A stretch of DNA of 39,054 nt from Planctomycetota bacterium (GTDB lineage Bacteria > Planctomycetota > Phycisphaerae > Phycisphaerales > SM1A02), in assembly GCA_016873255.1 (NCBI GenBank), contig VGXR01000022.1:1-39054 (forward strand). Reading direction: 5' to 3'. Both the position numbers and the translations under genes were made by a program. Below are positions 28,021 to 37,800 of the stretch, piece by piece. How positions within the stretch are numbered: the first letter of the stretch is position 1; every line of letters starts with the position of its first letter. The notes beneath the pieces were generated by a model. It was not told the DNA's origin. It saw nothing but the letters and a program-made list of their open reading frames with translations, and did no database searches.

Positions 28021-29544
28021 ATGACCGACCCCCAGCGAACGCATGCCGACCCGATGGAGGAGTACCTCCTCAACCTGACGCGACGGCGGTTCTTCGGGCG
28101 CGCGGCGGGAACGATCGGCGCGGGGCTCGGGGGACTGGCGCTCGCGGGGATCTCCGGGCGGGCGCACGCGGCGGCGGGCGCGGGGCCGGGCGTCGCGGGT
28201 GGGCCTGGCGTGGTGCCCGCGGCCGGCGCCCATGCGGCGGGGCCGCACTTCGCGCCCAAGGCCAAGCGCGTCATCTACCTGCACATGGAGGGGGCACCCA
28301 GCCAGCTCGACCTCTACGACCACAAGCCGCAGCTGCAGGAGCGCTTCGACCAGGACCTTCCCGACTCGATCCGCAACGGCCAGCGCATCACCACGATGAC
28401 GAGCGGCCAGACCCGGTTCCCGGTGGCGCCGTCGGTGTTCCGCTTCGACCGCCACGAGAACAACCAGGACGGCGTGTACCTGTCCGAGCTGCTGCCCTTC
28501 ACGGGCGGGGTGGCCAAGGACCTCTGCTTCGTGCACTCGATGCACACGCAGGCGATCAACCACGAGCCGGGGATCACCTTCTTCCAGACGGGCTCCGAGC
28601 AGCCGGGGCGCGCATCGTTCGGCAGCTGGATGAGCTACGGGCTCGGCAGCGCCAACAGCAACCTGCCGTCGTTCGTGGTGATGATCACGCAGGGGCCGGG
28701 CAACATGCAGGCCCTGAGCGCGCGCTTCTGGGGGAGCGGGTTCCTGCCGAGCGAGCACCAGGGCTGCCGCATCCGCGCCGGGCGCGATGCGGTGCTCCAC
28801 CTGCGCGACCCGGACGGCGTGTCGCGCACCGACCGGCGCCGCATGCTCGACCTCCTGATGCGCCTGAACGAGGAGGAGTTCTCGCAGAGCCTCGACCAGG
28901 AGACGCGCACGCGCATCGCGCAGCACGAGATGGCCTACCGCATGCAGATGTCGGTGCCGGAGCTCACCGACTTCTCCGACGAGAGCCCGGCGACGCTCGA
29001 GATGTACGGGCCGGACGTGCACAGGCCCGGGAGCTTCGCGGCCAACTGCCTGCTCGCACGGCGGCTCGCCGAGCGCGACGTGCGCTTCGTGCAGCTCTAC
29101 ATGCGCGGCTGGGACCAGCACGGCAACCTGCCGGGCGAGATCCGCGCGCAGTGCAGGGCGGTGGACCAGGCGCAGGCGGCGCTCGTGAAGGACCTGAAGC
29201 AGCGCGGTCTGCTCGATGACACGATCGTCCTGTGGAGCGGCGAGTTCGGCCGCACCGTCTACAGCCAGGGCCAGCTGACGCGCACGAGCTACGGCCGCGA
29301 CCACCATCCGCGCTGCTTCACTGCCTGGATGGCCGGCGGCGGAGTGAACCCGGGCACCACGTACGGCAAGACCGACGACTACTCGTACAACATCGCCGAG
29401 AACCCCGTCGAGGTGCACGACCTGCACGCGACGCTGTTGCACCTCCTCGGCTTCGACCACACCAGGCTGACCTATCGCCTGCAGGGCCGTGATTACCGGC
29501 TGACCGACGTCAAGGGCAACGTGGTGCGCCCGCTGATGGCGTGA
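28021..29544 (+). CDS. DUF1501 protein with Tat signal
   Basis: 507 residues. The N-terminus has a twin-arginine signal (LTRRRFFGRAAG, residues 19-30) followed by a hydrophobic stretch and ARA-type cleavage region, so it is exported folded. The body shows the DUF1501 layout, related to alkaline phosphatase/sulfatase folds: YLHMEGAPSQLDLYDHKP, HSMHTQAINHEPG, GSWMSYGLGS, LWSGEFGRTVYSQ and YGRDHHPRCFTAWMAGGG. The biochemical role of this family is unproven. It sits 7 nt after the DUF1549/DUF1553 gene, with AAGGA about 11 nt upstream of ATG, and is its usual partner. The stop codon is followed by fragments of the 49-bp repeat. Confidence 0.92.
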   Translation: MTDPQRTHADPMEEYLLNLTRRRFFGRAAGTIGAGLGGLALAGISGRAHAAAGAGPGVAGGPGVVPAAGAHAAGPHFAPKAKRVIYLHMEGAPSQLDLYDHKPQLQERFDQDLPDSIRNGQRITTMTSGQTRFPVAPSVFRFDRHENNQDGVYLSELLPFTGGVAKDLCFVHSMHTQAINHEPGITFFQTGSEQPGRASFGSWMSYGLGSANSNLPSFVVMITQGPGNMQALSARFWGSGFLPSEHQGCRIRAGRDAVLHLRDPDGVSRTDRRRMLDLLMRLNEEEFSQSLDQETRTRIAQHEMAYRMQMSVPELTDFSDESPATLEMYGPDVHRPGSFAANCLLARRLAERDVRFVQLYMRGWDQHGNLPGEIRAQCRAVDQAQAALVKDLKQRGLLDDTIVLWSGEFGRTVYSQGQLTRTSYGRDHHPRCFTAWMAGGGVNPGTTYGKTDDYSYNIAENPVEVHDLHATLLHLLGFDHTRLTYRLQGRDYRLTDVKGNVVRPLMA

Positions 29545-29817
29545 GAAGTCCGTTTCCCGGGCATTTCGGAGCGGATTCCGGACCGGCGGGTGGGCCTTTA
29601 GCCGTGCCTCGAGTTGATGAATTTGTCTCCTTTCGCTGACCCTCCCTCCGCGCATTCACGCCGGCTCCAGCCGGCGCCGCACTCCTCGCCGCGCCCCGAG
29701 CCGAGGCGTCCAGGTGCGCCCCCACCGCCGATCGCTGAGGCCGCGAAGCGCGCCGCGCCACGCGCCCGGTCCATCCACCCGACTTCTCTGGAGAAATCAA
29801 TTGGTGCCAAACTAACC
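29545..29817. repeat. Gene-free, repeat-bearing spacer between convergent genes
   Basis: With the tandem array this makes 344 bp between the stops at 29544 and 29889 with no credible gene. The left edge has repeat-like fragments (GAGAAGTC right after the DUF1501 stop; GGAGCGGATT near 29566). The interior shares TGGACGCCTCGG and CGGCGGTGG (minus-strand sense) with the spacer at 8223-8699, in a different order, so the two spacers appear to be rearranged relatives. Confidence 0.55.
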
Positions 29818-29829
29818 AGGAGCGGATTT
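29781..29829 (-). repeat. 49-bp interspersed repeat, copy 3 (inverted)
   Basis: Reverse complement matches copy 1 at 46 of 49 positions. It includes the TTGGCACCAA palindrome and a TTCTC-CA-GAGAA hairpin. Its tip merges into the 15-bp tandem array that runs to the stop codon of the minus-strand gene. Confidence 0.85.
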
Positions 29830-29892
29830 CAGAGGAGCGGATTTCAGAGGAGCGGATTTCAGAGGAGCGGATTTCAGGGGAGCGGATTTCAG
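29818..29892. repeat. Five-unit 15-bp tandem array ending in a stop codon
   Basis: Four identical units AGGAGCGGATTTCAG and a fifth beginning GGG occupy 29818-29892. The unit is the tip of the 49-bp repeat, so the array is a local amplification of it. The TCA of the last unit (29889-29891) is the TGA stop of the minus-strand gene; every unit carries the same stop in that frame, giving up to five in-frame stops. Confidence 0.9.
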
Positions 29893-32813
29893 CGCATGCG
29901 CATGCCGCCGCGGGGGCCGGTGCGGTAGCCGCCGTAGTACCCGCCGTAGTAGCCGCCGTAGGCATTGGGCGCGGTGGCGCCGTACATGCCGGGGAAGCCC
30001 ATCCACGTGTACTGCGGCACGCCGCCGCCGACCATGCCGTAGCCCCACAGGCTGTAGTTGAGCCCCGCGCCGCCGCCTGAGTAGCCGCTGCGCACGCCTG
30101 GGCTCATGCCGTTGCCCTCCAGCCCGCCGGAATAGCCGCTGCGCAGGCCGGTGGAGCCGTTGTTCTCGCCGAGGCCGCCCGCGTAGCCGCTCGTGAGGCC
30201 GGGGGCGTTGTTCACCTGGCCGATGCCGCCCGAGTATCCGCTCGAGATGCCGCCGCCCTCGAATGCCGAGTAGCCGTCGCCGCCGCCGCCGTACTGGGAG
30301 CGCACGACGCCGCGCGCGCCGGTGTAGCCGGACAGCTGGCCGTAGCCGCGCTGGCCGTTGCTCCAGGCGGGGTTGCCATAGCCGTATGCGCCGCTGCTCG
30401 GGCGCTGCTGCGGGGGCGCCGCCTGCTGCGGCTGCTGCTGCGGCGCCTCGCGCATCGCGTAGGCCGGGCGGTCGAACCCGCCGCCGTTCCAGTTGCCGCC
30501 GCGCGAGCGCTCGCCGGGCGCCCGCCCGCCGTGGCCGGGCTCGAGGCCCTCGCTGCGGTCGGCGTAGTTGGTCTCGCCGCGGGCGAACGCGCCCCGCGGG
30601 CTGCCGTCGAAGTTGTGGTTGGGATCGGGACGGAAGTCATCCGTCGGCTGCGACCGCGACGGCGCGTCGTTGCCGGCGCCGTCGTCGCGCCGCCAGCCGC
30701 CCGCGCCGCGCGCGTAGGCGTGGTCGTCGCGCTGCTGCACGACGGTGCCCGCCTTGCTCGCGCTCACGTCGTCGTCGATGCCCGCGGCGTGGCCCCACGA
30801 CTTGCTCGTGGCTGCGGGCGCAAGCGCGCGCGCCGCCGACAGGTCGCCGCCCATCGCCGCACGGTTGCCGGCGGTCATCGCGCCCGCCCAGCCGCGCCGG
30901 TACGCGGCGCCCCAGTGGTTCGTCCACCAGCCCGCGCCGTCGCGCGCGCCCCACGGGTGGTAGCCCCAGTGCCAGCTGCCCGCGTATCCCATGCCGAGCG
31001 CGTAGGACATGCCGAACGACTGGTCCGGCCCCCACCAGCCCGGCGAGCACCAGAGGGGACCGCACTGCAGCGCATCCTCGGCCCAGCCCGGCGCGGTCTC
31101 GAACATCCACCCCGCGTACCCGAAGCTCGGCTCCGGTCCGTAGGTCACCGGCCAGCCGACGTACTCGCCCCACATCGCACCGTCATCGGGCACGCTGCCG
31201 CCCCCCGGGCCCGTGTCAACGGCGGCGGACGTGCCGGTGGTCGCGTTCCCGGTGCCGTACACGGCGACGCCATCGAGCGCGAAGCCGTTCACGTAGCCGG
31301 CCGTGTAGCTGAACGTCACCGCGTCCGCCGTGGAGTTCACCACCTGCACGAACGTGGTCCCGAAGAGCGGGCTGGAGGCCGGGATGCCGTAGATCGCCGC
31401 GGGCACCGCATCGCAGAGCGACCACGGCCCGTTCGCCGAACCGGCGGTGAACCATGCCGCGTCCTGGCAGAGGTACCACGCGCCCTCGCAGCCGATCACG
31501 GGTCGCGTGGCGTTGGTGGCCCAGGTGAGCGAGGTACCCGCGATGGGTGCGGTCCTCGCAGGCGAGCCCGCCGGCACCGTCGCGACCGATGCCTTGGCGA
31601 GCGAGCGGCTGATCGTCGCCACGTGCGGCACGGCCTGCTGGTAGAGCGCGTCCTTCGCCGCCTCGGTGCCCGGCACCGCCGCAAGCACTCTGCCCCACGT
31701 GCCGCGCGGGTCGATCTGCGCGAACGCGGGGGGCAGGGTGCTCGGGGCCGCGTACGACCAGGGGCCGTCCATGAGGCGGCCCGTGGTGAACCAGCGTCCC
31801 GACGCAAGCAGCCACCATCGATCGCCCTGCGCCGTGGTGAAGAGGTCGGCGCTTGCGTTGCGCACCGCCATGAGCCCGTCGGCCACCTGCGCGAGGTCAG
31901 GCTGGCCGGCGATGCTCACGAGCACCGTGGGCCCGGTGACGACCACCACCTCGGGCAGGTCCTTCGGCACCGCGGGCGTCACCACGCCGGGGTGGCGCGC
32001 GGGGAGCGCGGACTCGATGGCCTTGCGCACGTCGTCGCCCGGGACCTTGCCTCCGATGAAGGGCCCCTTCCAGCGCGTCGAGTGCAGCCATGTGTCGGCG
32101 CCGAGGCGCGTGAACCACGTGCCGCTCGACGAGTCGAAGGCGAGGAGCGAGGGCGTGTTCTGCGCGATGCCCACGCCGGCGGCGGCCATGCGCAGCACCG
32201 GCGGTCCGTCGAGGAGCAGCAGCGTCGCCGCATGGTCCACCACGCGGACGCCGGGAACCGCGCTCGACACCGGCCCCGACTTCGCCTGCGCCGCGTTCAC
32301 CTGCACGTCCTCGAGCGCCACGCTGCGCGGGACGGTGAACGTCACGCCCATCAGCATCCGCTGCAGCGCCGCGGCCACGGGCGCCGGGTCGGAGCCGTCG
32401 CTCAGCATCGCCTTCTCGAGGAGGATGTCCGAGACCACCACCAGCCCGGAGGCGAGGTCGTTGTCCACGCCCGCGGTGAAGCGCGCGGAGCCGTAGCTTG
32501 CCTGCGCGCCCTGCGTCGAGCGCCGGAACGCCACGCGCGCCGTGGCCTTGCCTGCGTCGATCGACTCGAACTGCGGCGTGTAGAGCACGTAGGCCGTGCC
32601 GTCGAGCGTGGCCTCCTGCGGCCACAGCGTCTCGCCGTCGTCGTGCGCGGGCGCGGGCGGGGCGTTGTCCGGGTGCGTCGGCGCGGCCTGCCGGGCGGCC
32701 GCGGCCTGCGCAGGCTGCGTGCTGTCCCGGGCGGAGAGGCCGGCACCCGCGGCGGCGATGGCAAGCGTGGCGACGATCGACTGGACGTGCAAGGTTCGCG
32801 TGGGCGTGTTCAC
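29889..32813 (-). CDS. Large secreted Gly/Tyr-rich protein, 'carbohydrate-binding family V/XII' type, paralogue 1
   Basis: 974 residues starting at GTG 32813, with TAGCAT 7 nt upstream. A signal peptide (about 1-28) precedes an Ala/Pro linker. The conserved part begins GETLWPQEATLDGTAYVLYTP and includes WLLASGRWFTT, GAWYLCQDAAWFTAGSANGP, YGIPASSPLFGTTFVQV and FSYTAGYVNG. I recall this pattern from proteins labelled carbohydrate-binding family V/XII, whose true role is not established. The C-terminal third is Gly/Ser/Tyr/Trp/Asn-rich low complexity, with about four 17-residue repeats around SGYSGG (nt about 30065-30250) and a GGYYGGYYGGY tail. It is clearly homologous to the protein at 34814-37882. 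Probably exported or surface-exposed. Confidence 0.8.
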   Translation of the reverse strand: MNTPTRTLHVQSIVATLAIAAAGAGLSARDSTQPAQAAAARQAAPTHPDNAPPAPAHDDGETLWPQEATLDGTAYVLYTPQFESIDAGKATARVAFRRSTQGAQASYGSARFTAGVDNDLASGLVVVSDILLEKAMLSDGSDPAPVAAALQRMLMGVTFTVPRSVALEDVQVNAAQAKSGPVSSAVPGVRVVDHAATLLLLDGPPVLRMAAAGVGIAQNTPSLLAFDSSSGTWFTRLGADTWLHSTRWKGPFIGGKVPGDDVRKAIESALPARHPGVVTPAVPKDLPEVVVVTGPTVLVSIAGQPDLAQVADGLMAVRNASADLFTTAQGDRWWLLASGRWFTTGRLMDGPWSYAAPSTLPPAFAQIDPRGTWGRVLAAVPGTEAAKDALYQQAVPHVATISRSLAKASVATVPAGSPARTAPIAGTSLTWATNATRPVIGCEGAWYLCQDAAWFTAGSANGPWSLCDAVPAAIYGIPASSPLFGTTFVQVVNSTADAVTFSYTAGYVNGFALDGVAVYGTGNATTGTSAAVDTGPGGGSVPDDGAMWGEYVGWPVTYGPEPSFGYAGWMFETAPGWAEDALQCGPLWCSPGWWGPDQSFGMSYALGMGYAGSWHWGYHPWGARDGAGWWTNHWGAAYRRGWAGAMTAGNRAAMGGDLSAARALAPAATSKSWGHAAGIDDDVSASKAGTVVQQRDDHAYARGAGGWRRDDGAGNDAPSRSQPTDDFRPDPNHNFDGSPRGAFARGETNYADRSEGLEPGHGGRAPGERSRGGNWNGGGFDRPAYAMREAPQQQPQQAAPPQQRPSSGAYGYGNPAWSNGQRGYGQLSGYTGARGVVRSQYGGGGDGYSAFEGGGISSGYSGGIGQVNNAPGLTSGYAGGLGENNGSTGLRSGYSGGLEGNGMSPGVRSGYSGGGAGLNYSLWGYGMVGGGVPQYTWMGFPGMYGATAPNAYGGYYGGYYGGYRTGPRGGMRMR

Positions 32814-32820
32814 GCAGGAG

Positions 32821-32826
32821 ATGCTA
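32821..32826 (-). promoter_or_regulatory. -10 hexamer for near-leaderless start of paralogue 1
   Basis: TAGCAT on the minus strand ends 7 nt before the GTG at 32813, in the 27-bp gap after the methyltransferase stop. It allows expression independent of the methyltransferase. Confidence 0.45.
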
Positions 32827-32840
32827 CGCCCGCTCGCGCT

Positions 32841-33668
32841 TCATTTCACGAACCACAGGAGGTGCTGCCACGGCAGCCTGGCATCGGTCGACACCCAGCG
32901 GAGCCCCGCGGCCTCCAGTTCGAGCCGCGCCTGCGCCTCGGTCATCTTGTGCAGGGCCTTGATGGGGACGTCCGGATCCTCGGCGCGGAACTCGACGAGC
33001 GCCACGCGTCCGCCCGGCTTCAGCGCCCGCGCGATGGAGCGCGTCATCTCCCACGGGAACTCGAACTCGTGGTACGCATCGACGAGGAGCACCAGGTCGA
33101 CCGTTCCCTCCGGGAGCATCACGTCGAACGTGTCGCCGAGGATGCCCTTCAGGTTGGTGACGCCCTCTTCCCGGGCGCGTGCCTCGAGGAAGCGCAGCAT
33201 CTCGGGCTGGATGTCGGTGCCGTAGGCGATGCCGGGGGCCACGCGCCGCGCCATCGGCAGCGTCAGCCGGCCGCTGCCTGCGCCGACGTCGGCGACGCAC
33301 ATGCCGGGCTCGAGTTCGAGGGCGTCGATCAGCGCGCTGGTGCGCTCCTCGGACTCGCGCGAGTCGCGCTCGAGCCAGCCGATCCCCTGGTGCGACATGA
33401 AGTGCGCGATCTCGCGCCCGAAGTACCTCTTGCCGATTCCGTCGGGCGTCGCATCGCACGCGCCGTAGGCGCCGTCGGGCGGCGCGTCGCCGGCGGCGGC
33501 CCGCGCAGCGGGCGGGCCTGCGGTGGTGGACGCGCTCGGCGCGAGCGCCGGCACGGCGGGCGGTTCCGTCGGTCCGGCGGCCGGCGAGCGAAGCGCATGC
33601 AGCGCGACGGCCAGCGCGCAGCCGGCGGCGACGATGCCTGCGAGGAGCGCGATGCGAGCGTTGCCCAT
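32841..33668 (-). CDS. Exported or membrane-anchored class I SAM-dependent methyltransferase
   Basis: 275 residues. The N-terminus is a hydrophobic signal or anchor (IALLAGIVAAGCALAVALHAL) followed by a Pro/Ala linker, unusual for a SAM enzyme. RYFGREIAHFMSHQGIGWLER precedes the Rossmann core, with motif I VADVGAGSGRLTL, an acidic loop (YGTDIQPEML), VDLVLLVDAYHEFEFP and LKPGGRVALVEF. Related planctomycete and proteobacterial proteins are annotated simply as class I methyltransferases. The methyl acceptor is unknown, and SAM supply outside the cytoplasm would be a problem, so the catalytic domain more likely faces inward. It is upstream of, and same-strand with, paralogue 1, and divergent from the oxidase. 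Confidence 0.85.
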   Translation of the reverse strand: MGNARIALLAGIVAAGCALAVALHALRSPAAGPTEPPAVPALAPSASTTAGPPAARAAAGDAPPDGAYGACDATPDGIGKRYFGREIAHFMSHQGIGWLERDSRESEERTSALIDALELEPGMCVADVGAGSGRLTLPMARRVAPGIAYGTDIQPEMLRFLEARAREEGVTNLKGILGDTFDVMLPEGTVDLVLLVDAYHEFEFPWEMTRSIARALKPGGRVALVEFRAEDPDVPIKALHKMTEAQARLELEAAGLRWVSTDARLPWQHLLWFVK

Positions 33669-33694
33669 GCGGTGAAGGGTAGGATCATTCGCCC
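33669..33694. promoter_or_regulatory. 26-bp divergent promoter between methyltransferase and oxidase
   Basis: Only 26 bp separate the two ATG codons. The minus strand has TACCCT (33681-33676) 7 nt before the methyltransferase start; the plus strand has TAGGAT (33680-33685) 9 nt before the oxidase start. The hexamers overlap by two bases. Both mRNAs should have leaders of at most a few bases. Confidence 0.55.
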
Positions 33695-34789
33695 ATGTCC
33701 GTCGACCTGTCGCCCTTCACGAGCCTCGACGAGTTCGAGCGCCATGCCCTTGAGGTGCTGCCCGCCATGCCGCGCGACTACTACCGCAGCGGCGCGTGGG
33801 CCGAGGTGACGCTGCGCGAGAACCGTGCCGCATGGGAGCGCCTGCGCATCTGGTATCGCGTGATGCGCGACGTGTCCGACCGCTCGACGCGCGCCGAGGT
33901 GATGGGTCGCTCGGCCGCCATGCCCGTGTGCGTGGCGCCCACCGCGCTGCAGCGGATGGCGCACCCGGACGGCGAGCTGGCCACCGCGCGCGCCTCCGCG
34001 GCCGCCGGCGTCCCGATGATCCTCTCGAGCCTCTCGAGCACGTCCGTCGAGGACGTGCGCGCCGCGGCCACGGCGGTCGACCCGGCCGCGCGCACCTGGA
34101 TGCAGATGTACATCGGCCGCGACCGCGGCATGGTGCGCGCCCTTGCGCAGCGCGCGCACGCGGCCGGCTGCGATGCGCTGGTCCTGACCGTGGACACGCC
34201 CACCTGGGGCATCCGCGAGCGCGACATCCGCAACCACTTCCGCGTGCCCGAGGGCATGCGCATCGTGCACCTGGAGCGCCCGGGCGGGCCGACCGGCCAT
34301 GCCGGGAGCGGGATCCACGAGGCGCTCTCGTGGACCATCGACGCCAGCCTCACCTGGAGGGACTTCGAATGGCTGCGCGACTCGACGCCGCTGCCGGTCC
34401 TCCTGAAGGGCGTGTGCCGCGCCGAGGATGCCGCGCGCGGGGTGGAGCTCGGCGCGCAGGGCATCCTGGTGTCAAACCACGGCGGCCGGCAGCTTGACGG
34501 CGCGCCCGCAACGGTGGATGCGCTCCCGCACTGCGTGGACGCCGTCGCAGGCCGCGTGCCCGTGCTCGTCGATGGCGGCGTGCGCCGCGGCACCGACGTG
34601 CTCCGCGCGCTTGCGCTCGGGGCGCAGGCCGTGTGCGTGGGGCGCCCGATCCTCTGGGGCCTGGCGACCGCGGGCGAGCCGGGCGTTGCCAAGGTGCTTG
34701 CCTTGCTGCAGCACGAGTTCGACGTCACGCTGGCGCTCGCCGGGTGCAGCGGCGTGGACGACGCCACGGCGGACCTGCTGCGGCCGTGA
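33695..34789 (+). CDS. FMN-dependent alpha-hydroxy-acid oxidase/dehydrogenase
   Basis: 364 residues, the usual length for this TIM-barrel family (glycolate oxidase, LldD, lactate oxidase). Conserved features are YYRSGAW (active-site Tyr near 29), MPVCVAPTALQRMAHPDGE, WMQMYIGRDR (second Tyr), LTVDTPTWG, VLLKGV (Lys at the flavin) and SNHGGRQLDG with the catalytic base His262 and substrate Arg; the phosphate site is VLVDGGVRRGTDVLRALALGA. It oxidises a 2-hydroxy acid to the 2-oxo acid, using oxygen or an electron carrier. It lacks an obvious membrane-binding insert, so an oxidase is slightly more likely than a quinone-linked dehydrogenase. Substrate not decided. Confidence 0.92.
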   Translation: MSVDLSPFTSLDEFERHALEVLPAMPRDYYRSGAWAEVTLRENRAAWERLRIWYRVMRDVSDRSTRAEVMGRSAAMPVCVAPTALQRMAHPDGELATARASAAAGVPMILSSLSSTSVEDVRAAATAVDPAARTWMQMYIGRDRGMVRALAQRAHAAGCDALVLTVDTPTWGIRERDIRNHFRVPEGMRIVHLERPGGPTGHAGSGIHEALSWTIDASLTWRDFEWLRDSTPLPVLLKGVCRAEDAARGVELGAQGILVSNHGGRQLDGAPATVDALPHCVDAVAGRVPVLVDGGVRRGTDVLRALALGAQAVCVGRPILWGLATAGEPGVAKVLALLQHEFDVTLALAGCSGVDDATADLLRP

Positions 34790-34813
34790 CGGACGCGTGA
34801 GCGACATCGACGC

Positions 34814-37800
34814 TCAGCGCCGGCCGCCGCCTCCGCCCGCGCCGCCGCCCGTCGACCGCACGCCGCCCATGCGGGCGCCGCCCCAGTTGCTCCCGGCGCT
34901 GTAACCGCGGTAGCCGTTGGACCAGCCGCTGTAGCCGTAGCCGTACGGGTTGGCAGGCCGCGACGCCGTGCGGTCGTACCAGCCGGTGTCCTGGTTGAAG
35001 CCGCGCGTGCCACGGTCGTAGTCGTTGCCCCAGCGCTGCGCGTAGGTGCCGTGCTGGTCGCCCACGCCCCAGCCGCCGCCGTTCCAGCTTCCGCCGTTCC
35101 AGCTTCCTCCGCGCTGGTACGCCGACGGCGTGCGGCCGCCGTCGTTGGGGCCCCAGGCCTGCTGGCCGCGGTCGGCGTAGTTGGTCTCGCCGCGCGCAAA
35201 CGCTCCGCGCGGGCTGCCGTCGAAGTTGTGGTTCGGGTCAGGGCGGAATCCGTCCGCCGTGGCGCCGCGCGCGGCCTCGCCGGAGCCATCGCGTTCCTGG
35301 AAGCTGGAACCGCCCGCGCGCGCGTGCGCTGCGGCGGCGCCGTCGCGCCACGAACCGTCGTTGGCGCGGGCCGCGGCCGCGCCCGCCGCACCCGGCGCGG
35401 CGGCAGTGTCCGCCTGGGCGCGCTGCCACGATCCGTTGGCGCGCGCGTACGTCTGCCCGTTGCGCTGCTGCACCACCTGGCCCGACCGCGTGGCGGCAAC
35501 GTCGTTTGAGAGTGCAGCCGCGTGGCGCCACTGCCCGCTGCCGGACCGCCAGCCGGGCACGCCACCGCCGACGCCCGCCGTCTCGCCGGGCACGCGCGTC
35601 TCGCCGGTGCCGGCGGTCAGCCCAGAGGTCCGCGTCTCGCCGGTGCCGGCCGTCAGGCCTGGCACGCGCGTCTCGCCGGTGCCGGCCGTGAGCCCTGGCA
35701 CGTGGCCGGAGGCCGTCTGCGCGGCGGCCATGCCGCCGCCCGCGCCGCGCGCATAGGCGTTCATGTCGGCCGCGGCGCCCGCGCGGTTGTAGCCGCGCGC
35801 TGCGTTGTCCCAGCCGCGGCGATACGCGCCGCCCCAGTGGTTGTTCCACCATCCGTTGCCATCGCGCCAGCCCCACGGGTGGTAGCCCCAGTTCCAGCTG
35901 TTGGCGTAGCCCATCCCCAGCGCGAAGCCCGTGCCGAAGCCGCGACCGCAGCCCCACCATCCTGCGCCGCCCCAGGCCGGGCCGCACCACAGCCCGTAGC
36001 CCGCCCAGCCCGGGTAGCCGTAGAGGCCCCATCCGCCGTAGTAGCCGCCGTACGTGGGCCAGTAGCCGTAGGTGTTCGGCCAGCCGCCGTAGCTGTCCCA
36101 GGTGTCGTCGTCGGTGATGTCGCTGTTGTCGCCGAGCACCACGTCGCCCTGGCCGGTCGAGCCCGGGTACGCGTAGCCGGTGCCGTAGGCCACGGTGCCG
36201 TCGTTCTCGTAGCTGTTCATGTAGCCGGCCGTGTAGCCGGTGGTCACGGTGTCGGCGGTCGAGTTGTAGACCTGCACGTACGTGGCGCCGTAGACGGGGC
36301 AGCTCGGCGGGATGGTGTAGATCTCCTCCGGCACGCCGTCGCAGAGGGCCCACGGGCCGTTTGCCGCGGCGCCCTTGAACCAGGCCGCGTTCTCGCAGAG
36401 GTAGTACGAGCCCTTGCACAGGATGAGCGGGCTGCTTGCGTTCGTGGCGTACTGCATGTCGGTGCCGTCGATCGCCTTGAAGCGCGCGGGGCCGCCGAAG
36501 GTCGTGAGCTTCGGCTGCGCGAGCGCGCGGTCGAGCGTGGCCACGTGCGGCACGGACTGCTGGTAGAGCGCGTCGTTGGCCTGCGGCGAGCCGGGCACGC
36601 TCGCGAGCACGTTGCCCCACGTGCCGTGCGGGTCGATCTGCGCGAAGCCGGCGGGCAGGGTGCCCGGCATGGCGTAGGTCCACGGGCCGAGCGAGAGGTT
36701 GGTGGTGGTGAACCAGCGTCCCGAGGCCAGCAGCCACCACGCGCCGTCGGCGGACCGGAAGAGGTCGCAGTTGGCGTTGGTGACGGCGGAGAGGCCGGTG
36801 GCGACGCCGGTGAGCGCGGGATCGCCGTCGGTGCTCACCAGGCACATCGGCGTGGTGCTGACGAACACCTCCGGCACCTTGCCCGCTGGCACCGCGGGCG
36901 AGGCGGGCGCGTCGGGGTGGCGCTTGGGCAGCGCGCGGTCGATCGCCTGCAGCGAGTCGGCGTTGGGCGACTTGCCCGCGATGAACGGTCCCTGCCAGCG
37001 GGACGAGTGGAGCCACGTGTCGGTGCCGACGCGCGTGAACCAGGTGCGCGTGGCCTTCTCGAAGGCAAGGAGCGAGGCCGTGTTCTGCGCCATGCCCACG
37101 TTGCCGCCGATGTCGCGCAGGACCGGCTTGCCGTCAAGCAGGAGGAGCACCGCGGGGCGGCTCACCACCTTGATCCTCGGCGGCGCGTTGCTGAGCGAGG
37201 CGCGCGAGGCCGCCTGGTCCTTCGCTGCCTGCAGGTTGGCGAGGGCCACCGCGCGGTCGACGGTGAAGCGGACGCCGGCGAGCATCTTCTGCAGCGCGGC
37301 CGCGGTGGCCGTGCCGTCGCCGCCGTCGGCAAGCTGCACGCGCGTGACCTGCATCCCGGACAGCTCGATCAGCCCCGCGGCGGTGTCGTTGTCGAGGTCC
37401 GACTCGAAGAACGCGGCACCGAAGACCGGCTGCGCGGTGTCGGCGCCCGTGTGCGTGCTGAAGGCCATGCGGCCGGTGGCGCGCGTGCCGGTGATGGACG
37501 CGAACTGCGGCGTGTAGATCACGTAGGCGTTGCCGTCGAGGGTGGCTTCCTGCGGCCAGAGCGTCTCGCCGTTGTCGTGCTCCGGCGCGGGCGCGGGCGC
37601 ATCGGTCGCCACGGGCGGTGCGGCGAAGCCCGAGGGCGCGGGTTGTGCCGGGGCGGGGGGAGCGCCCACGGCGGGCGCGGGTTGCGCGGGTTGCGCAGGT
37701 TGCGCGTCGGTGGGCGCGGGTGCGGCCGCAGGTGCTTCGGGTGCCGGCGGCGGCGGCGGCGCGGGCGTGCTCGGGCCCTTGGTGGCGTCCGGCTGCGTGG

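Noticed and set aside
29812-30048. Minus-strand frame with LKSAP repeats over the 15-bp array
   Set aside because: It is an out-of-frame reading of the tandem repeat and the end of paralogue 1.
34790-34813. Terminator between the oxidase and paralogue 2
   Set aside because: GCGT/ACGC and CGGCCG inverted repeats exist, but there is no T-tract and the pairing is weak; this convergent gap has none of the repeats seen at the other three.
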